A stretch of 64,000 nt of DNA from NCBI RefSeq assembly GCF_963681195.1, contig NZ_OY808997.1:2046001-2110000 (forward strand). Reading direction: 5' to 3'. A program made the position numbers and the translations under genes. The notes beneath the pieces are model-generated. The model was not told the origin of the DNA, did no database searches, and saw only the letters and a program-made list of their open reading frames with translations. The stretch comes from Vibrio sp. 16. Lineage in GTDB: Bacteria; Pseudomonadota; Gammaproteobacteria; Enterobacterales; Vibrionaceae. This document shows positions 50,138 through 61,250 of this stretch, in pieces (within the stretch, counting starts at the first letter, position 1; each line of letters begins with the position of its first letter).

Positions 50138-51014
50138 CCGAGACTACCTCTTGCATGTTTTCCGGCGCAGCCTGTTGAATTTTTTCCTGACGCAAATCAC
50201 TTGGCCAAATCAGAAGCAAGTAACGTAAACGTTCAAAATCAACCACGGGCTCCGCTTCAATCAGGGCAAACTCACGAGCGTTGTCGCGCTCAACATTAGC
50301 CACATGGGCAACGGGATAACCTTCAGGGTACACCCCTCCCAAACCAGAGGTCAGGAGCAGATCGCCTTCTTGAATATCCAAACTGATCGGAATGTGATCC
50401 AAGTTAATACGCTCCATATTGCCACTACCGGAAGCGATCACTCGGATATCATTGCGGATCACCTGTACAGGGATCGCGCTCAAACTGTCGGTCAGTAGTA
50501 ACACGCGGCTGTTGTGGGCAGAGACAAAGGTCACTTGTCCAACAATACCTTTTTCATTGGCCACTGGTTGGCCAACGTAAACACCATCAATCTGACCTTT
50601 ATCGATCACGACTTGATGGCGATAAGGGGAAGTATCAACGGCCATCACTTCGGTCACCACCTTGCGTTCGTCACGAACAAAAGAGGAACCTAGCAGCTTT
50701 CTAAGACGTTGATTTTCTTCTCGATATTGATCAAGAAGAAGGAGATCATTTTTGAGGCGCAATACTTCTCGTTTTAGCGTGAGATTACTTTCTACAAAGT
50801 TTTGGCGAACATTGAATCGCTCGTAAACGCCGTCAAACATCACACGAGGGACATCAGCTAAATACTGAATCGGCGCAACCATGCTATTAAGAAAGTAGCG
50901 TACTTGAGCAAACGCACCTAAACGACTATCAGCCAGCATAAGGCTGGCTGATAAAACAACGGCAAAAAACAGACGTAATTGAAGTGAAGGTCCTCGGCCA
51001 AAAATAGGCTTCAT
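50127..51014 (-). CDS. mreC: Rod shape-determining protein MreC
   Basis: The 295-residue bitopic protein has an N-terminal membrane helix (RLFFAVVLSASLMLADS), a coiled-coil region (about residues 72-108, NLTLKREVLRLKNDLLLLDQY), and a periplasmic beta domain with VIDKGQIDGVYVGQPVANEKGIVGQV (about 133-158) and GDLLLTSGLGGVYPEGYPV (about 220-238). It links MreB to penicillin-binding proteins. Confidence 0.95.
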   Translation of the reverse strand: MKPIFGRGPSLQLRLFFAVVLSASLMLADSRLGAFAQVRYFLNSMVAPIQYLADVPRVMFDGVYERFNVRQNFVESNLTLKREVLRLKNDLLLLDQYREENQRLRKLLGSSFVRDERKVVTEVMAVDTSPYRHQVVIDKGQIDGVYVGQPVANEKGIVGQVTFVSAHNSRVLLLTDSLSAIPVQVIRNDIRVIASGSGNMERINLDHIPISLDIQEGDLLLTSGLGGVYPEGYPVAHVANVERDNAREFALIEAEPVVDFERLRYLLLIWPSDLRQEKIQQAAPENMQEVVSDGE

Positions 51015-51066
51015 TGAATATGAGTTCCTTATTTCTATGACCCTAGCTTGTCACTAGGTACTACGA

Positions 51067-52192
<1,126 letters not shown>

Positions 52193-52262
52193 AAGCGTAA
52201 ACATGGGCTGAAACCCGCAATTTCTAACAGATTCCTAACGATAGGCAGATAAATGACAAAAT

Positions 52263-55200
52263 TTACTGTCCGAATAACCCAGGCTCGCCACGGAAGATCA
52301 CTCGATCATTGCCACGGAAAATACCAAAAGTGATTACCGCTGGGGGATCTTCATCACCATTGTTGCGCCAATTAAAACGTAACCAGCTCTGATCGTCGAT
52401 AATGCCATCACTATTACATTGAATCACTTCCTCAGCCGGTAAAGCACTTGGTGGAGTTGAGTTAACACGCAACCAAACTCGAACCTGTTCCCTCAAGTCA
52501 ACCGTCGAGTTATTGTGGTTTACCGCTAAATCACGAGAAAGACCTGTACCCACACTCCCAGATCCCGTCAGGGAAGCTCCACTTATCGCAGCCCCATCGC
52601 TACGCCAAATCACTTGACGGCAAAAGTCATCGGAATCGAATTGGCTGCCGTTATCATCGGCATTGATAATAAATCGCGTCTGATCCCAATACTCCATTCT
52701 CAGTGGAATAGCTAAACCTGATTGCCCGGTAATCGTGCCACCACCGGTGAGGTGCATTCGGCCATATCGAAAAACAGGCTGTAAAGGGAAGGCAACTTCA
52801 TTGACAAAAGTGTTCACACCTCCAAGCGACTCTTTAAACTGAACACCATCAACCGCATCACTAATCTCTAAACCAAATTCAGAGTTGGACGGTGTATAGG
52901 GCCCGTCGGGCTGTGTGGTGTAGTTACCGGAAGAGTGCGTAATGGTTTGTTTTTCGAAACTAAAGTCATTGAACTCCAATTCAAGCTTCGCTGTATCGAC
53001 GCTACCGTTTTTTGCCAGTTGCCAATATGATCGCTCCCCCCACACGCCACCGTTCCAATTGGTAGTCGCTATAACTCGTCCATTCAAAGACGTGCCATCA
53101 TTCTGTCGCGCAAGATAGGTAAAATCTGAAATGAGAGCATCGCTGAACAAACCATAATTTGAAGTTGGATTATCACTGACATTTTGAGCTTCGACGGTGA
53201 AAGCGTGCCCTATCGGTTGGCTCATGTAAGCAAAGCCATTGTGTCCCGATGCGTATCGCCATTGCTGCGTAATCGACTGTATTGAAAAGTGCGCAGGATA
53301 AAAACGACCTATCGCTTGCATATCTTGGTCGAGAGCCATCCCCAAATATGTCGCACTCGTAGCGAACTGCAAGGTGCCGACTTCGTCCCAACTATGAACA
53401 ACCTCTTTAGTTGAAGATGTCGGTTCAAAACCGCTAACAGTCGCAGGAGCGGGAGAACCTAAACGTCCCCCGCTTGGATAAAGAAGAGTATAAGCTACAT
53501 TCAGGGGGCCACTGTCTTTGGCATAGTTCTGAGTGATCGCCAATGCACATTCATCACTGCTGGTGCCGCTAAACACCACAGGACGATACGTCACATCAAA
53601 ATCCAGCCCTGAATTCAAGAATCCGGGACTTCCTGTCGTTGTGGCGGGGTTTGTATTTCCAATATTGCTACTTTGGTGAATATCACACAACGCAATTTTC
53701 CAAGGTCGCACATTTAGGGTGAAACGGCCTGTTAATTCAGCGTTGCCTTCAATCGGACACCCCGACAACCCCGTGCAGTCAAAACGGTCATCAGTCAAGG
53801 TGACGGTAAAAACGCCAGACTCATTAATCGTTAGATCGTCTGTTGTTCGACCATTGTCTGAAGCAGAAAACTGCGGAGAAAAAGTCAGATTCCCGTTGAT
53901 GCCCCCCTGCGCTAGAGCCGGTGTCACTATCGCGTGTGTGACCGTCGGAGTACCGGTATAGCTCTGCGCGACAACTGGGTTGTTGTTTTCGTCACAAGCC
54001 AATACTTGACTGCTAACACTTTGTGCTTTTCCAGCGACAGCATCTACATCATCAATCGAAAACTTAAACGGAACAAACTTGTAAGTCGTTGTTTGCGTCT
54101 TTGTACTATCTAATGCCATTTCCACGCGCAAGCGATATGAAGTATTCAGTAACGTTGCTGATGGATCTGTCGAGGAAATCGCAAGGTTCAACTGACCATT
54201 CGCATTGGTTGTAAATTGACTACCTGAGCCACTGCCAACTCCCCCCTCGACCGAAGCCTGAAGAAACGACGCATCACCGAACGACGTTCTATACAGCTGA
54301 ATATTAACTTCTGTGGAAATGGGTGAACCGTTGTTTGTGGTCGTCACCGAAAACTGAGGAAAGTCTGTTCCACACATCAAACCAATATCGGTAGGTGGTG
54401 TTACCGACACCTGATAATCATTAGTTGGTGCTGAACATTGCCGTGGAGGCTTAAGATCCATACGGATATTGTTGTTGTTAGTACGGACGGTTTGAGAAGA
54501 GATTGATCCCTCAAAGTTCAGATCATTTCCTGAGTAAGTAAAACCATCCGCCGACTCGATATAGAGCAACGCCTTCATTCTTAAGTTTTGTCTCACCGCC
54601 TGAATTTGCGAGATACTTCCGTGCCCAATCAGAACAAGATCTTCGTAATCTCCAGTCCAGTTGAGATCTACGGAGTTACCATTCACGTTGAGTCGACGAT
54701 AATGTATGAAAACTTGACCATTAGTAACAAGATCTGCGCCATTAGCGAAGTTTAAGGTATCAACCCAGTACACCCCCGCAGACAATGTCAAACGACGATT
54801 GTTATTGATTAGGAGCGATTGGTAGGTGCCAGGAGAGGCTGAGCAGTTATTTGAATTACAGTTAATAGTTGCCGTTCCCGATTGAAATGGAGGCAAAGTC
54901 GGAGGAAAGTCTGGATATGTCACCGACGCATCAAAAATACAGCGCTCTAGAGTACTACCATCATATATGCAGCCGCTGTTTCTTCCTGATAATGAGACTG
55001 AGGTAAACGAAAGTGGAGATCGATCTGGTAGATAGACTTCGCTGTTATTACCACTAAGAGAGAAAAGACCTGACGCTGGAAACCCATTTACATAGTAATT
55101 GTTCTGTGCCGAGCTAGGAAAGTACTCACATAAGTCAACCGTTGGGGAACCGTAGACAAAATAACCGATCGACTCTGACACGGGGTGACTGCGATTAGTC

Positions 55201-56084
55201 GCATCCTCTTCTAACGTGAAAGTGAAATGATCATCTGCAGAAAGATCACACGCTCTTAGCCAGCCGCCATCTCCCCCATTACGGGTCTGCTTCTTGGCAA
55301 CGATCCCATAATTGGTATAGCTTCGGGGCAAATCGGCTCTATTGTTATTACATGATGCTCGCAACCCATTGGTTCCATTGCCTTGATTATATTGACGACT
55401 AGGTAAAACAAAAGAAAAATCAATACCTTCAGCCGTTACACCAGAAAATGGAGGCGCGGCTAAATAACCAAATGTCCGAGTTCTTATACTACTATTCGGC
55501 AATGGCTGACGACCAAATTCAAGCGCGTAACGAAAACTGGTGCTACTCACATTATCGACGGTTGAATTTACCCAGAACGTTCTTCCAGCATTCGGTTGTA
55601 TTTGAGAGAAAACGATCGGGGTTTGACCATTAAAACTGGTGCTAAAAGTACGAGTGTGCCAACTTTCACCAGTTCTATTTCCCTGTCTTTGATAGCGCGA
55701 AGCATTCAACTTACCAACTTCAACACGCATAGTCGGCTGGCTTGGGTCTGGCGCCCATACACCCGGTTCAGCAACAAAGTAATATATAGGGTCCATCGTC
55801 AAATTAGTGCCACTAAAAACATTGTCCTGCCGTATTTGAGCTTGCGTTGTTGTCACACTTTCGACAACAGCCAAAGCAGGATTGTCGTTTGCCAAGTTAT
55901 TTTGCTTGATTGAAGACATGAGGAAAACGACGGGCGGCTCAGAGTAGCTTTTGGTAAATCTAATTTCGCACGAACTGCTCTGGCAGTTTTGCCCAGTTAT
56001 CACACCAAACTCAAACTGAGCAAAAGCCGCTGAACTCATGAGAGCGCAGCCAATTAACAGCCAATGGATAATTCTAATGATCAT
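52263..56084 (-). CDS. mshQ: MSHA pilus biogenesis protein MshQ (large secreted tip-like protein)
   Basis: The 1273-residue protein has a signal peptide (LLIGCALMSSAAFA, cleavage near 22). Residues about 43-110 and 147-215 form two related beta modules that resemble H-type-lectin-like domains (each with a FxxSF/SYxxxPPxVF-type start and a YxxxxP-end). A middle region contains repeated CNSNNC-type cysteines and a PilY-like right-handed beta run (about 330-540). The C-terminal half is the DUF6701 domain characteristic of MshQ. The gene overlaps mshP by 4 bp. The protein is presumed to be a tip or secreted adhesin-like component of the MSHA pilus; its exact role is not known. It is the last msh gene before mreB. 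Confidence 0.88.
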   Translation of the reverse strand: MIIRIIHWLLIGCALMSSAAFAQFEFGVITGQNCQSSSCEIRFTKSYSEPPVVFLMSSIKQNNLANDNPALAVVESVTTTQAQIRQDNVFSGTNLTMDPIYYFVAEPGVWAPDPSQPTMRVEVGKLNASRYQRQGNRTGESWHTRTFSTSFNGQTPIVFSQIQPNAGRTFWVNSTVDNVSSTSFRYALEFGRQPLPNSSIRTRTFGYLAAPPFSGVTAEGIDFSFVLPSRQYNQGNGTNGLRASCNNNRADLPRSYTNYGIVAKKQTRNGGDGGWLRACDLSADDHFTFTLEEDATNRSHPVSESIGYFVYGSPTVDLCEYFPSSAQNNYYVNGFPASGLFSLSGNNSEVYLPDRSPLSFTSVSLSGRNSGCIYDGSTLERCIFDASVTYPDFPPTLPPFQSGTATINCNSNNCSASPGTYQSLLINNNRRLTLSAGVYWVDTLNFANGADLVTNGQVFIHYRRLNVNGNSVDLNWTGDYEDLVLIGHGSISQIQAVRQNLRMKALLYIESADGFTYSGNDLNFEGSISSQTVRTNNNNIRMDLKPPRQCSAPTNDYQVSVTPPTDIGLMCGTDFPQFSVTTTNNGSPISTEVNIQLYRTSFGDASFLQASVEGGVGSGSGSQFTTNANGQLNLAISSTDPSATLLNTSYRLRVEMALDSTKTQTTTYKFVPFKFSIDDVDAVAGKAQSVSSQVLACDENNNPVVAQSYTGTPTVTHAIVTPALAQGGINGNLTFSPQFSASDNGRTTDDLTINESGVFTVTLTDDRFDCTGLSGCPIEGNAELTGRFTLNVRPWKIALCDIHQSSNIGNTNPATTTGSPGFLNSGLDFDVTYRPVVFSGTSSDECALAITQNYAKDSGPLNVAYTLLYPSGGRLGSPAPATVSGFEPTSSTKEVVHSWDEVGTLQFATSATYLGMALDQDMQAIGRFYPAHFSIQSITQQWRYASGHNGFAYMSQPIGHAFTVEAQNVSDNPTSNYGLFSDALISDFTYLARQNDGTSLNGRVIATTNWNGGVWGERSYWQLAKNGSVDTAKLELEFNDFSFEKQTITHSSGNYTTQPDGPYTPSNSEFGLEISDAVDGVQFKESLGGVNTFVNEVAFPLQPVFRYGRMHLTGGGTITGQSGLAIPLRMEYWDQTRFIINADDNGSQFDSDDFCRQVIWRSDGAAISGASLTGSGSVGTGLSRDLAVNHNNSTVDLREQVRVWLRVNSTPPSALPAEEVIQCNSDGIIDDQSWLRFNWRNNGDEDPPAVITFGIFRGNDRVIFRGEPGLFGQ

Positions 56085-56518
56085 GGTTCAGCCCTTAGCC
56101 ACACTTCCTGACGACGCTGCATCAGGTTAATTCCGGTCCCACATTCTGCGCTAGATGACAGTACATACATTTGTTGGCCATCGGCCAATACCCCACCACG
56201 TGCCGAACAACTGATTTCAACAGCCGCACAATTCACCCTAGATGGAACTATAACCACAGTGCCATCCGCAGCGTTACAGGCACTTGACACGTCAAACGAG
56301 TCAGTTAGAGCACCTCTTGGCGGATAAATGTCCCGGAGAACGCGTTCATTTGCTGAAAACGCGAGAAGGGAAGCTTGCAGCCCAATGATATCTTTTGTAT
56401 GCGTATCACTGTTTGACCACTCAATACGACTCAGGCTGGTTGCGAGAAAACCCATCACAACCAACACAAAAACAACAACGATGTAAAGGCTCCCTCTCTG
56501 GTTATTTTTATGGCACAT
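56081..56518 (-). CDS. mshP: MSHA minor pilin-like protein MshP
   Basis: The 145-residue protein begins MCHKNNQRGSLYIVVVFVLVVMGFLATSLS, a PilX-type N-terminus in which the hydrophobic stem follows RGS rather than the classical G-F cleavage site. C-terminal cysteines (SSACN, NCAAVEISC, SSAEC) probably form disulphides. It overlaps mshO by 11 bp and mshQ by 4 bp. Confidence 0.88.
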   Translation of the reverse strand: MCHKNNQRGSLYIVVVFVLVVMGFLATSLSRIEWSNSDTHTKDIIGLQASLLAFSANERVLRDIYPPRGALTDSFDVSSACNAADGTVVIVPSRVNCAAVEISCSARGGVLADGQQMYVLSSSAECGTGINLMQRRQEVWLRAEP

Positions 56519-57233
56519 TCAACACCTGTATGTCTTGGCGATAATTGGTCGACTCATCGCCTTCTTGATTGGTAAAGTTAAGATTAATATGCACGACCCC
56601 ATTGTGCTGAACAGTCGCGGGCATGTAGTTAAGGCTGCCTCTCACTCCACCATCAGAGATTGGAACTACGTTGACACGGTTAACTAAACGTTGCACCCGT
56701 TGATTAATAAGGCAATAGCTCACTTCACCACTCGGGTCATAAATGTAATGCCGATTGGAAACAGACTGACTTACAAGATCGTTAGCAACGCCAGTTAACG
56801 TAAAAACATCATTAGCACTAGATACTGAGTTCAGCGGGAACACATTGTTCGTTGGCTGTGATTGTGTTGGGTTAACCACCAGCCTTAGCGAGTCAATGTC
56901 CGTCGTTGTTACCCCTTCACTGCCGACAACAAATTGAAGGTCTGCACCTGACACTGCATAGAATCCAGACGTTACAATAGGGAAGAATGAAATACAGTCT
57001 GTAGCCCCCAAAAAAACCAGATCATTACTAAACATGTTGGGAACAGCATGGCGTATTTCACGATTCATTTTTTCTAATACAAACTTCGCTTGAGTCTGCA
57101 TGCGTTGACGGTCAATTGTGTCACTGTACCCACGAGCCCCCAAGTCAACAAACCCTGCGATACCTAATACCAAGATACTCCCGACGATCAACGTCAACAC
57201 CATCTCAATAAGAGTGAAGCCATGTCTTCGCAT
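56508..57233 (-). CDS. mshO: MSHA minor pilin MshO
   Basis: The 241-residue prepilin (MRRHGFTLIEMVLTLIVGS) has a short basic leader, G-F cleavage site and Glu5 of the mature protein. The rest is a globular beta domain with two cysteines. The start ATG 57233 overlaps the mshD stop (TGATG), indicating translational coupling. The TTG one codon upstream is an unlikely start. Confidence 0.9.
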   Translation of the reverse strand: MRRHGFTLIEMVLTLIVGSILVLGIAGFVDLGARGYSDTIDRQRMQTQAKFVLEKMNREIRHAVPNMFSNDLVFLGATDCISFFPIVTSGFYAVSGADLQFVVGSEGVTTTDIDSLRLVVNPTQSQPTNNVFPLNSVSSANDVFTLTGVANDLVSQSVSNRHYIYDPSGEVSYCLINQRVQRLVNRVNVVPISDGGVRGSLNYMPATVQHNGVVHINLNFTNQEGDESTNYRQDIQVLNVP

Positions 57234-57793
57234 CAATAATTACCTCTGTAGGCATGGAGTTCTATTGGGGCTTGGTTTAGTGCAGAAATCGTCAACTCAA
57301 CACGCTTGAGCAAATCCAGCTCTTGGTAACTAACCGCAATGTCTACACGAAAATTGGCATAAGTTGTATTACCTAGTCCATCACCAAGCAAGATATTGAG
57401 GTCTTTGCAGCCATTGGCACCATTGGGCTCCCAGCAACCGATATAATCATCCACATCATTATATTCTGCGATACCTTCACCATCATCCCCCAGCTGATTA
57501 ATTGAGGGGTTTACATCAGTCTCTTCAGAACAAAACTCGTGGGCCGTACCTATAGCAGCCCCCTCACCACAACGAAGACCTGCACCGCTGAAATCACCAT
57601 ACTGGTCAAAGCCACGCGCCAACACAGTAGACATAATGCTTTGCCCAAGTGCCGCTGCGCGAGCTTGATAATGTGGATTCGCTGAACGCGTAATTTGTGG
57701 AACTAGAAATTGGGTAATAGTCACCATAGCTAATCCCATCACCACAATCACAATGACACTTTCAATCAGTGTAAAGCCTCGAGTCGAGCTCAT
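57233..57793 (-). CDS. mshD: MSHA minor pilin MshD
   Basis: The 186-residue prepilin starts MSSTRGFTLIESVIVIVVMGLAM, with G-F cleavage and Glu5. ATG 57793 has GGAGGG at good spacing and overlaps the mshC stop (ATGA). A GTG two codons earlier is also open but less likely. Confidence 0.9.
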   Translation of the reverse strand: MSSTRGFTLIESVIVIVVMGLAMVTITQFLVPQITRSANPHYQARAAALGQSIMSTVLARGFDQYGDFSGAGLRCGEGAAIGTAHEFCSEETDVNPSINQLGDDGEGIAEYNDVDDYIGCWEPNGANGCKDLNILLGDGLGNTTYANFRVDIAVSYQELDLLKRVELTISALNQAPIELHAYRGNY

Positions 57794-58263
57794 GAGCACC
57801 CTCCAGAGAACACATAACCCTGAGAGTTTAGATTGACGACACAGTTCTGGCTGGCTGACCGAACGCGAATTGCAGTCCCTGCAATTGAAGCACCAATAGG
57901 ATTACCCAACAGGTCAAATTCGATTGGAGAGACCGAAGTAGAAAAAGAAACAACGTCTGAGCTAACCCAGTCACTGCGTGCTTCGTCTCGAGTAGTACAA
58001 GCTGCTTGCGAGCCAACACAGTCACTTTCCACCACCAGGGTAAAATCATTTGTCGCAGTGGCGGAGCTTAGCTCAACGTTAGATTGCATACGGTTAAGTT
58101 GTACTTGCCGGACAACAGAAATTACTTGCTCCTGAAGCACCTGTGCAGCGACGCTTGCTCGACCAGAAAAGCGACTCGCGGCATAAGCGGAGATAATCGC
58201 AAGCAAAAGGATGACAACAATTAACTCAACCAAGGTAAAGCCTTGTGCCCGTCTAAGTTTCAT
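57790..58263 (-). CDS. mshC: MSHA minor pilin MshC
   Basis: The 157-residue prepilin has the leader MKLRRAQG-FTLVELIVVILLLAI and a C-terminal domain with a cysteine pair (DCVGSQAACTT and NCVVNLNSQGYVFSGGCS). It is separated from mshA by 135 bp and a terminator, so mshCDOPQ is likely a second transcript or depends on read-through. Confidence 0.9.
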   Translation of the reverse strand: MKLRRAQGFTLVELIVVILLLAIISAYAASRFSGRASVAAQVLQEQVISVVRQVQLNRMQSNVELSSATATNDFTLVVESDCVGSQAACTTRDEARSDWVSSDVVSFSTSVSPIEFDLLGNPIGASIAGTAIRVRSASQNCVVNLNSQGYVFSGGCS

Positions 58264-58360
58264 AGAAACCCTAAGTAATGAAATTTACTGCTTTGATTAT
58301 AAATGAGATTGCGTGCGTGAGAGGCAAATTTATGCAGTTTTGAGAACGATTTAGAAGATG

Positions 58361-58390
58361 AGAAAAGAAAAGGCCAGCAATGCTGGCCTT
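58361..58390 (-). terminator. Rho-independent terminator after mshA
   Basis: AAGGCCAGC pairs with GCTGGCCTT (9 bp, 3-nt loop), then TTCTTTT on the minus strand. It would let the major pilin be expressed far above the minor pilins downstream. Confidence 0.85.
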
Positions 58391-58398
58391 AAGTATCA

Positions 58399-58875
58399 CT
58401 AACAACCAGTGTTAGTCACAGTAATAGTAGGAGCCCCCGCAGATGCGTTAGTTTCGTAGGAAACGAAGCATGTCGTATCACTGGCGCTACCGGAAAAGCT
58501 ATAGTGAATCACAGGTGGTGTCGCTGTTGAACCAGAGCCCGAGACTGCAATCCAGTCTCCATCATTTGCACCTAGTCCATCTACCGCGTTGCCAATACCA
58601 TCTGTGGTTGCAGCAGGGTAACCAAACACAAGAGCAACCCCCGACGCACTGGATGCAGCAGTTACCGCCGCTTGTGTTTCTACACCATCAATAGCTGCTC
58701 GGCCATAAACGATCCCAGCAGCGCCAGCCATCGCTCCTTTTAAACCTTGTAGCGAGGACTCGCGTGCATCTGACTGTAAGTTAAGGAATCGCGGTGCCGC
58801 AGTTACAGCCAAGATACCCAAAATAACAATTACCACCACGAGTTCAATCAGGGTGAAACCGCCTTGTCTTTTCAT
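58399..58875 (-). CDS. mshA: MSHA major pilin MshA
   Basis: The 158-residue type IVa prepilin starts [30 protein letters not shown]: 6-residue basic leader, G-F cleavage, Glu5, and a long amphipathic helix. The C-terminal [11 protein letters not shown]...TNTGC gives the disulphide loop of type IV pilins. It forms the fibre of the mannose-sensitive haemagglutinin, used by vibrios for attachment to chitin, plankton and surfaces. It has its own terminator and lies 32 bp after mshB. Confidence 0.95.
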   Translation of the reverse strand: MKRQGGFTLIELVVVIVILGILAVTAAPRFLNLQSDARESSLQGLKGAMAGAAGIVYGRAAIDGVETQAAVTAASSASGVALVFGYPAATTDGIGNAVDGLGANDGDWIAVSGSGSTATPPVIHYSFSGSASDTTCFVSYETNASAGAPTITVTNTGC

Positions 58876-58907
58876 AGTTTCTGTCTCTCTATGTTGTTAG
58901 CGCAGAT

Positions 58908-59483
58908 CTACTGCAGCGTTACGGTCACACGACCAGTCTCTATTTCATACACGAACTGATGCTCGGTGCCTCCCTCTTGCTGAATATAAGTGCAAGTTGA
59001 GGCGCCATTGTCAGCCTGTGCTGAATATTTTACGTTTGAGTTAGTTTTTGCATTCGCCACCGTGTCGACACTTGGTGGGTTTTGCAAAAGATTGTCCATC
59101 AAATCAATACAAGCCTGATCCGTTAAGCTTGTCGGGAACGACGTATCATCCTCATTCAGAGCAAAAGGGTAACCGTCGCGAAATCCTGTATCCGCTCCGC
59201 TGCTGTCTTTTGAGCGCGTTAACCAGAAATCAACGCCATCATAATCGACGGTATTGTACTTTTCTGTGCCGACAGTCCTTGAAGGACGAGCCAAGGCTTC
59301 CCACTGAGCTCGTGCTGACAGGACACCTGTAGCAAAGCCGCCCGCTACACCTTCAATGCTCGCTTTTTTAGCTTCATCAGTAACATCCAAAAACCGAGGT
59401 AATGCAGCAACCGCGAGTAAGCCCACCACAACAATCACAACCACAAGTTCGACTAACGAAAAGCCAGACTGTTTTCTAAACAT
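58908..59483 (-). CDS. mshB: MSHA minor pilin MshB
   Basis: The 191-residue prepilin (MFRKQSG-FSLVELVVVIVVVGLLAVAALPRFLD) resembles MshA in its stem but has a distinct head with FGTG-like glycine and tryptophan residues, and two cysteines (QACIDLMDN and GASTCTYIQ). It is the first gene of an mshB-mshA pair, with a perfect TATAAT upstream at 59513-59518. Confidence 0.92.
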   Translation of the reverse strand: MFRKQSGFSLVELVVVIVVVGLLAVAALPRFLDVTDEAKKASIEGVAGGFATGVLSARAQWEALARPSRTVGTEKYNTVDYDGVDFWLTRSKDSSGADTGFRDGYPFALNEDDTSFPTSLTDQACIDLMDNLLQNPPSVDTVANAKTNSNVKYSAQADNGASTCTYIQQEGGTEHQFVYEIETGRVTVTLQ

Positions 59484-59512
59484 ATAAATTAATCCACGTA
59501 TCAGTACTGTTT

Positions 59513-59518
59513 ATTATA
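59513..59518 (-). promoter_or_regulatory. Candidate mshBA promoter -10 element
   Basis: A perfect TATAAT lies about 30 bp before the mshB ATG on the minus strand, preceded by TTGTGGCTTGGCAG. The -35 is unclear. It would start an mshB-mshA transcript with the terminator at 58361-58390. Confidence 0.4.
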
Positions 59519-59558
59519 CTGCCAAGCCACAATATCGCTATTGCTCTTGGGCAAAAAA

Positions 59559-60038
59559 TCACTCTGCGACCAAAACAATTTTAGCAGAAAAATGCTTATA
59601 GTTCAGATCGATAACAACATGTCGATTCATGCCGTAATCATAATCACAACGATAATGAGAGCCGTCAGAATGATTATGAATATTGATAGGTAAACTCTCC
59701 AAAATCTGCTTATCCGGATAGAGTACCTTCAGCCAATAATCGCAATCAATGTCACCCGCCTCGTTGATAGGCAGCACCCAACCATTTTGCGAAAGAGTTA
59801 ACAGCTCAGAGTCAATTTCGAGATGACTCGGTTGCTGTTGCAGTAACCACTTCTGCTTATAAAAGCTTGCTCTTTCAATGATTCGCTTGCTAGCGACTAA
59901 AAACGCACTGTCATTAGCCTCAATTTCCACTTTTTGAAAAGCTGACATAAAGCTCGCGGTTAACACCATAACTACGAGTAACCAAGCCGAGAAACGTATC
60001 CGCCTCAGCATCAGGATGGCGTTACCCTTTGATTGCAT
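59559..60038 (-). CDS. mshF: MSHA biogenesis protein MshF
   Basis: The 159-residue protein has one N-terminal membrane helix (FSAWLLVVMVLTASFMSAF, about residues 16-34) and a small periplasmic domain ending MNRHVVIDLNYKHFSAKIVLVAE. It overlaps mshG by 17 bp. The role in pilus assembly is not defined at the molecular level. Assignment is mainly by position between mshG and mshB. Confidence 0.82.
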   Translation of the reverse strand: MQSKGNAILMLRRIRFSAWLLVVMVLTASFMSAFQKVEIEANDSAFLVASKRIIERASFYKQKWLLQQQPSHLEIDSELLTLSQNGWVLPINEAGDIDCDYWLKVLYPDKQILESLPINIHNHSDGSHYRCDYDYGMNRHVVIDLNYKHFSAKIVLVAE

Positions 60039-61242
60039 CCAACATTCCCCACATAGGTAGGAAAATACCCAGTGCGAGAATCAACACCATGCCTGCAACA
60101 ACAAGTAGCAGTATCGGTTCAATTCGCGCCGTTAGGGTTTTAAGATCGTAATCCACCTCTCGGTCATAAAAGTCCGCTACTTCTAACAGTAGCTCATCAA
60201 TACGCCCTGTCTCTTCCCCGACGGAAATCATTTGAATGACAAGAGGTGTAAAGATGCCACTGTTTATTGCCGTTGAGGAGATGGTTCCACCCGCTTCAAT
60301 GGAAGATTTCATTTCAATCAAGCGGTTTTCAAGAAACTTATTCCCCAGCGCTTCAGCCGCCAGTGCTAGCGATTGGTTTAACGGAACACCCGCTTTTAAC
60401 ATCAGTGCAAATGTCCGAGAAAACCGCGATAATTGAGCTCGATTAACAAGGGGACCAACGATTGGCATTTTTAGGCGAAACTTGTCCCATTTTTCACGTC
60501 CATTGGCCGTTTTGACCCAAGCATTAAAGCCAAACAACACGCCCACTATCACCGCGATCATGACCAACCAGTAGTTGACGAAAAAATCTGACATAGTAAT
60601 CAGAATCCGAGTAGGCAGAGGAAGGTCGACCCCAAAGCGGCTGAACATCGTTGAGAACTGGGGAATCACTTTCACGTTCAAAATGAACAACGCGATAACA
60701 ATAAAGCTGATAACAAATGTTGGGTAACGCATCGCCGTTTTGATTCGTTTGCGCGTTTCTACCTCTTGTTCATAGTAATTAGCCAACTGCAACAGCGCCT
60801 GATCCAATCGACCCGTATTTTCACCAACGTTGATCATCGAGACAAAGAGCGGGCTGAAGACTTTCGAGTGCATCTGCATCGAACCTGCTAGGCTGCGGCC
60901 ATTTGTGAGCTCCTGAGTCACTTCCTCAAGCGCGTGTTGAAGCTGTTTGTTTGAACAATTGGAACTTAGCCCTTTCATTGAACGCAATAAGGGGACGCCC
61001 GCTTTGGTCAAACTGTAGAGCTGACGACAAAAAATAACCAAGGCTTCAAGCGGAACCGCGGGCGTAAATAGCTGCTTGAGGTCAAACTCAAACGCAGATT
61101 TACCGCCTCCGAGCGTCAACTTGGTCGGAATGACGCCTTTGTTCATCAACTGTTCTGCAGCCGCTTCTTGATTAGCCGCTTCGATTTGTCCCGAAGCAGC
61201 AGAACCATCTAAGTTTCGACCTTGATACTGAAATAATGCCAT
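60022..61242 (-). CDS. mshG: MSHA inner-membrane platform protein MshG
   Basis: The 406-residue GspF/PilC-family protein has the two repeated T2SF cytoplasmic domains (residues about 65-190 and 270-395), each with an FCRQLYSLTKAGVPLLRSM- or FSRTFALMLKAGVPLNQSL-type start and a VGEETGR or VGENTGR motif, and three membrane helices. It anchors MshE and the pilus base. It lies 8 bp after mshE. Confidence 0.95.
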   Translation of the reverse strand: MALFQYQGRNLDGSAASGQIEAANQEAAAEQLMNKGVIPTKLTLGGGKSAFEFDLKQLFTPAVPLEALVIFCRQLYSLTKAGVPLLRSMKGLSSNCSNKQLQHALEEVTQELTNGRSLAGSMQMHSKVFSPLFVSMINVGENTGRLDQALLQLANYYEQEVETRKRIKTAMRYPTFVISFIVIALFILNVKVIPQFSTMFSRFGVDLPLPTRILITMSDFFVNYWLVMIAVIVGVLFGFNAWVKTANGREKWDKFRLKMPIVGPLVNRAQLSRFSRTFALMLKAGVPLNQSLALAAEALGNKFLENRLIEMKSSIEAGGTISSTAINSGIFTPLVIQMISVGEETGRIDELLLEVADFYDREVDYDLKTLTARIEPILLLVVAGMVLILALGIFLPMWGMLDAIKG

Positions 61243-61250
61243 GCCCGAAC

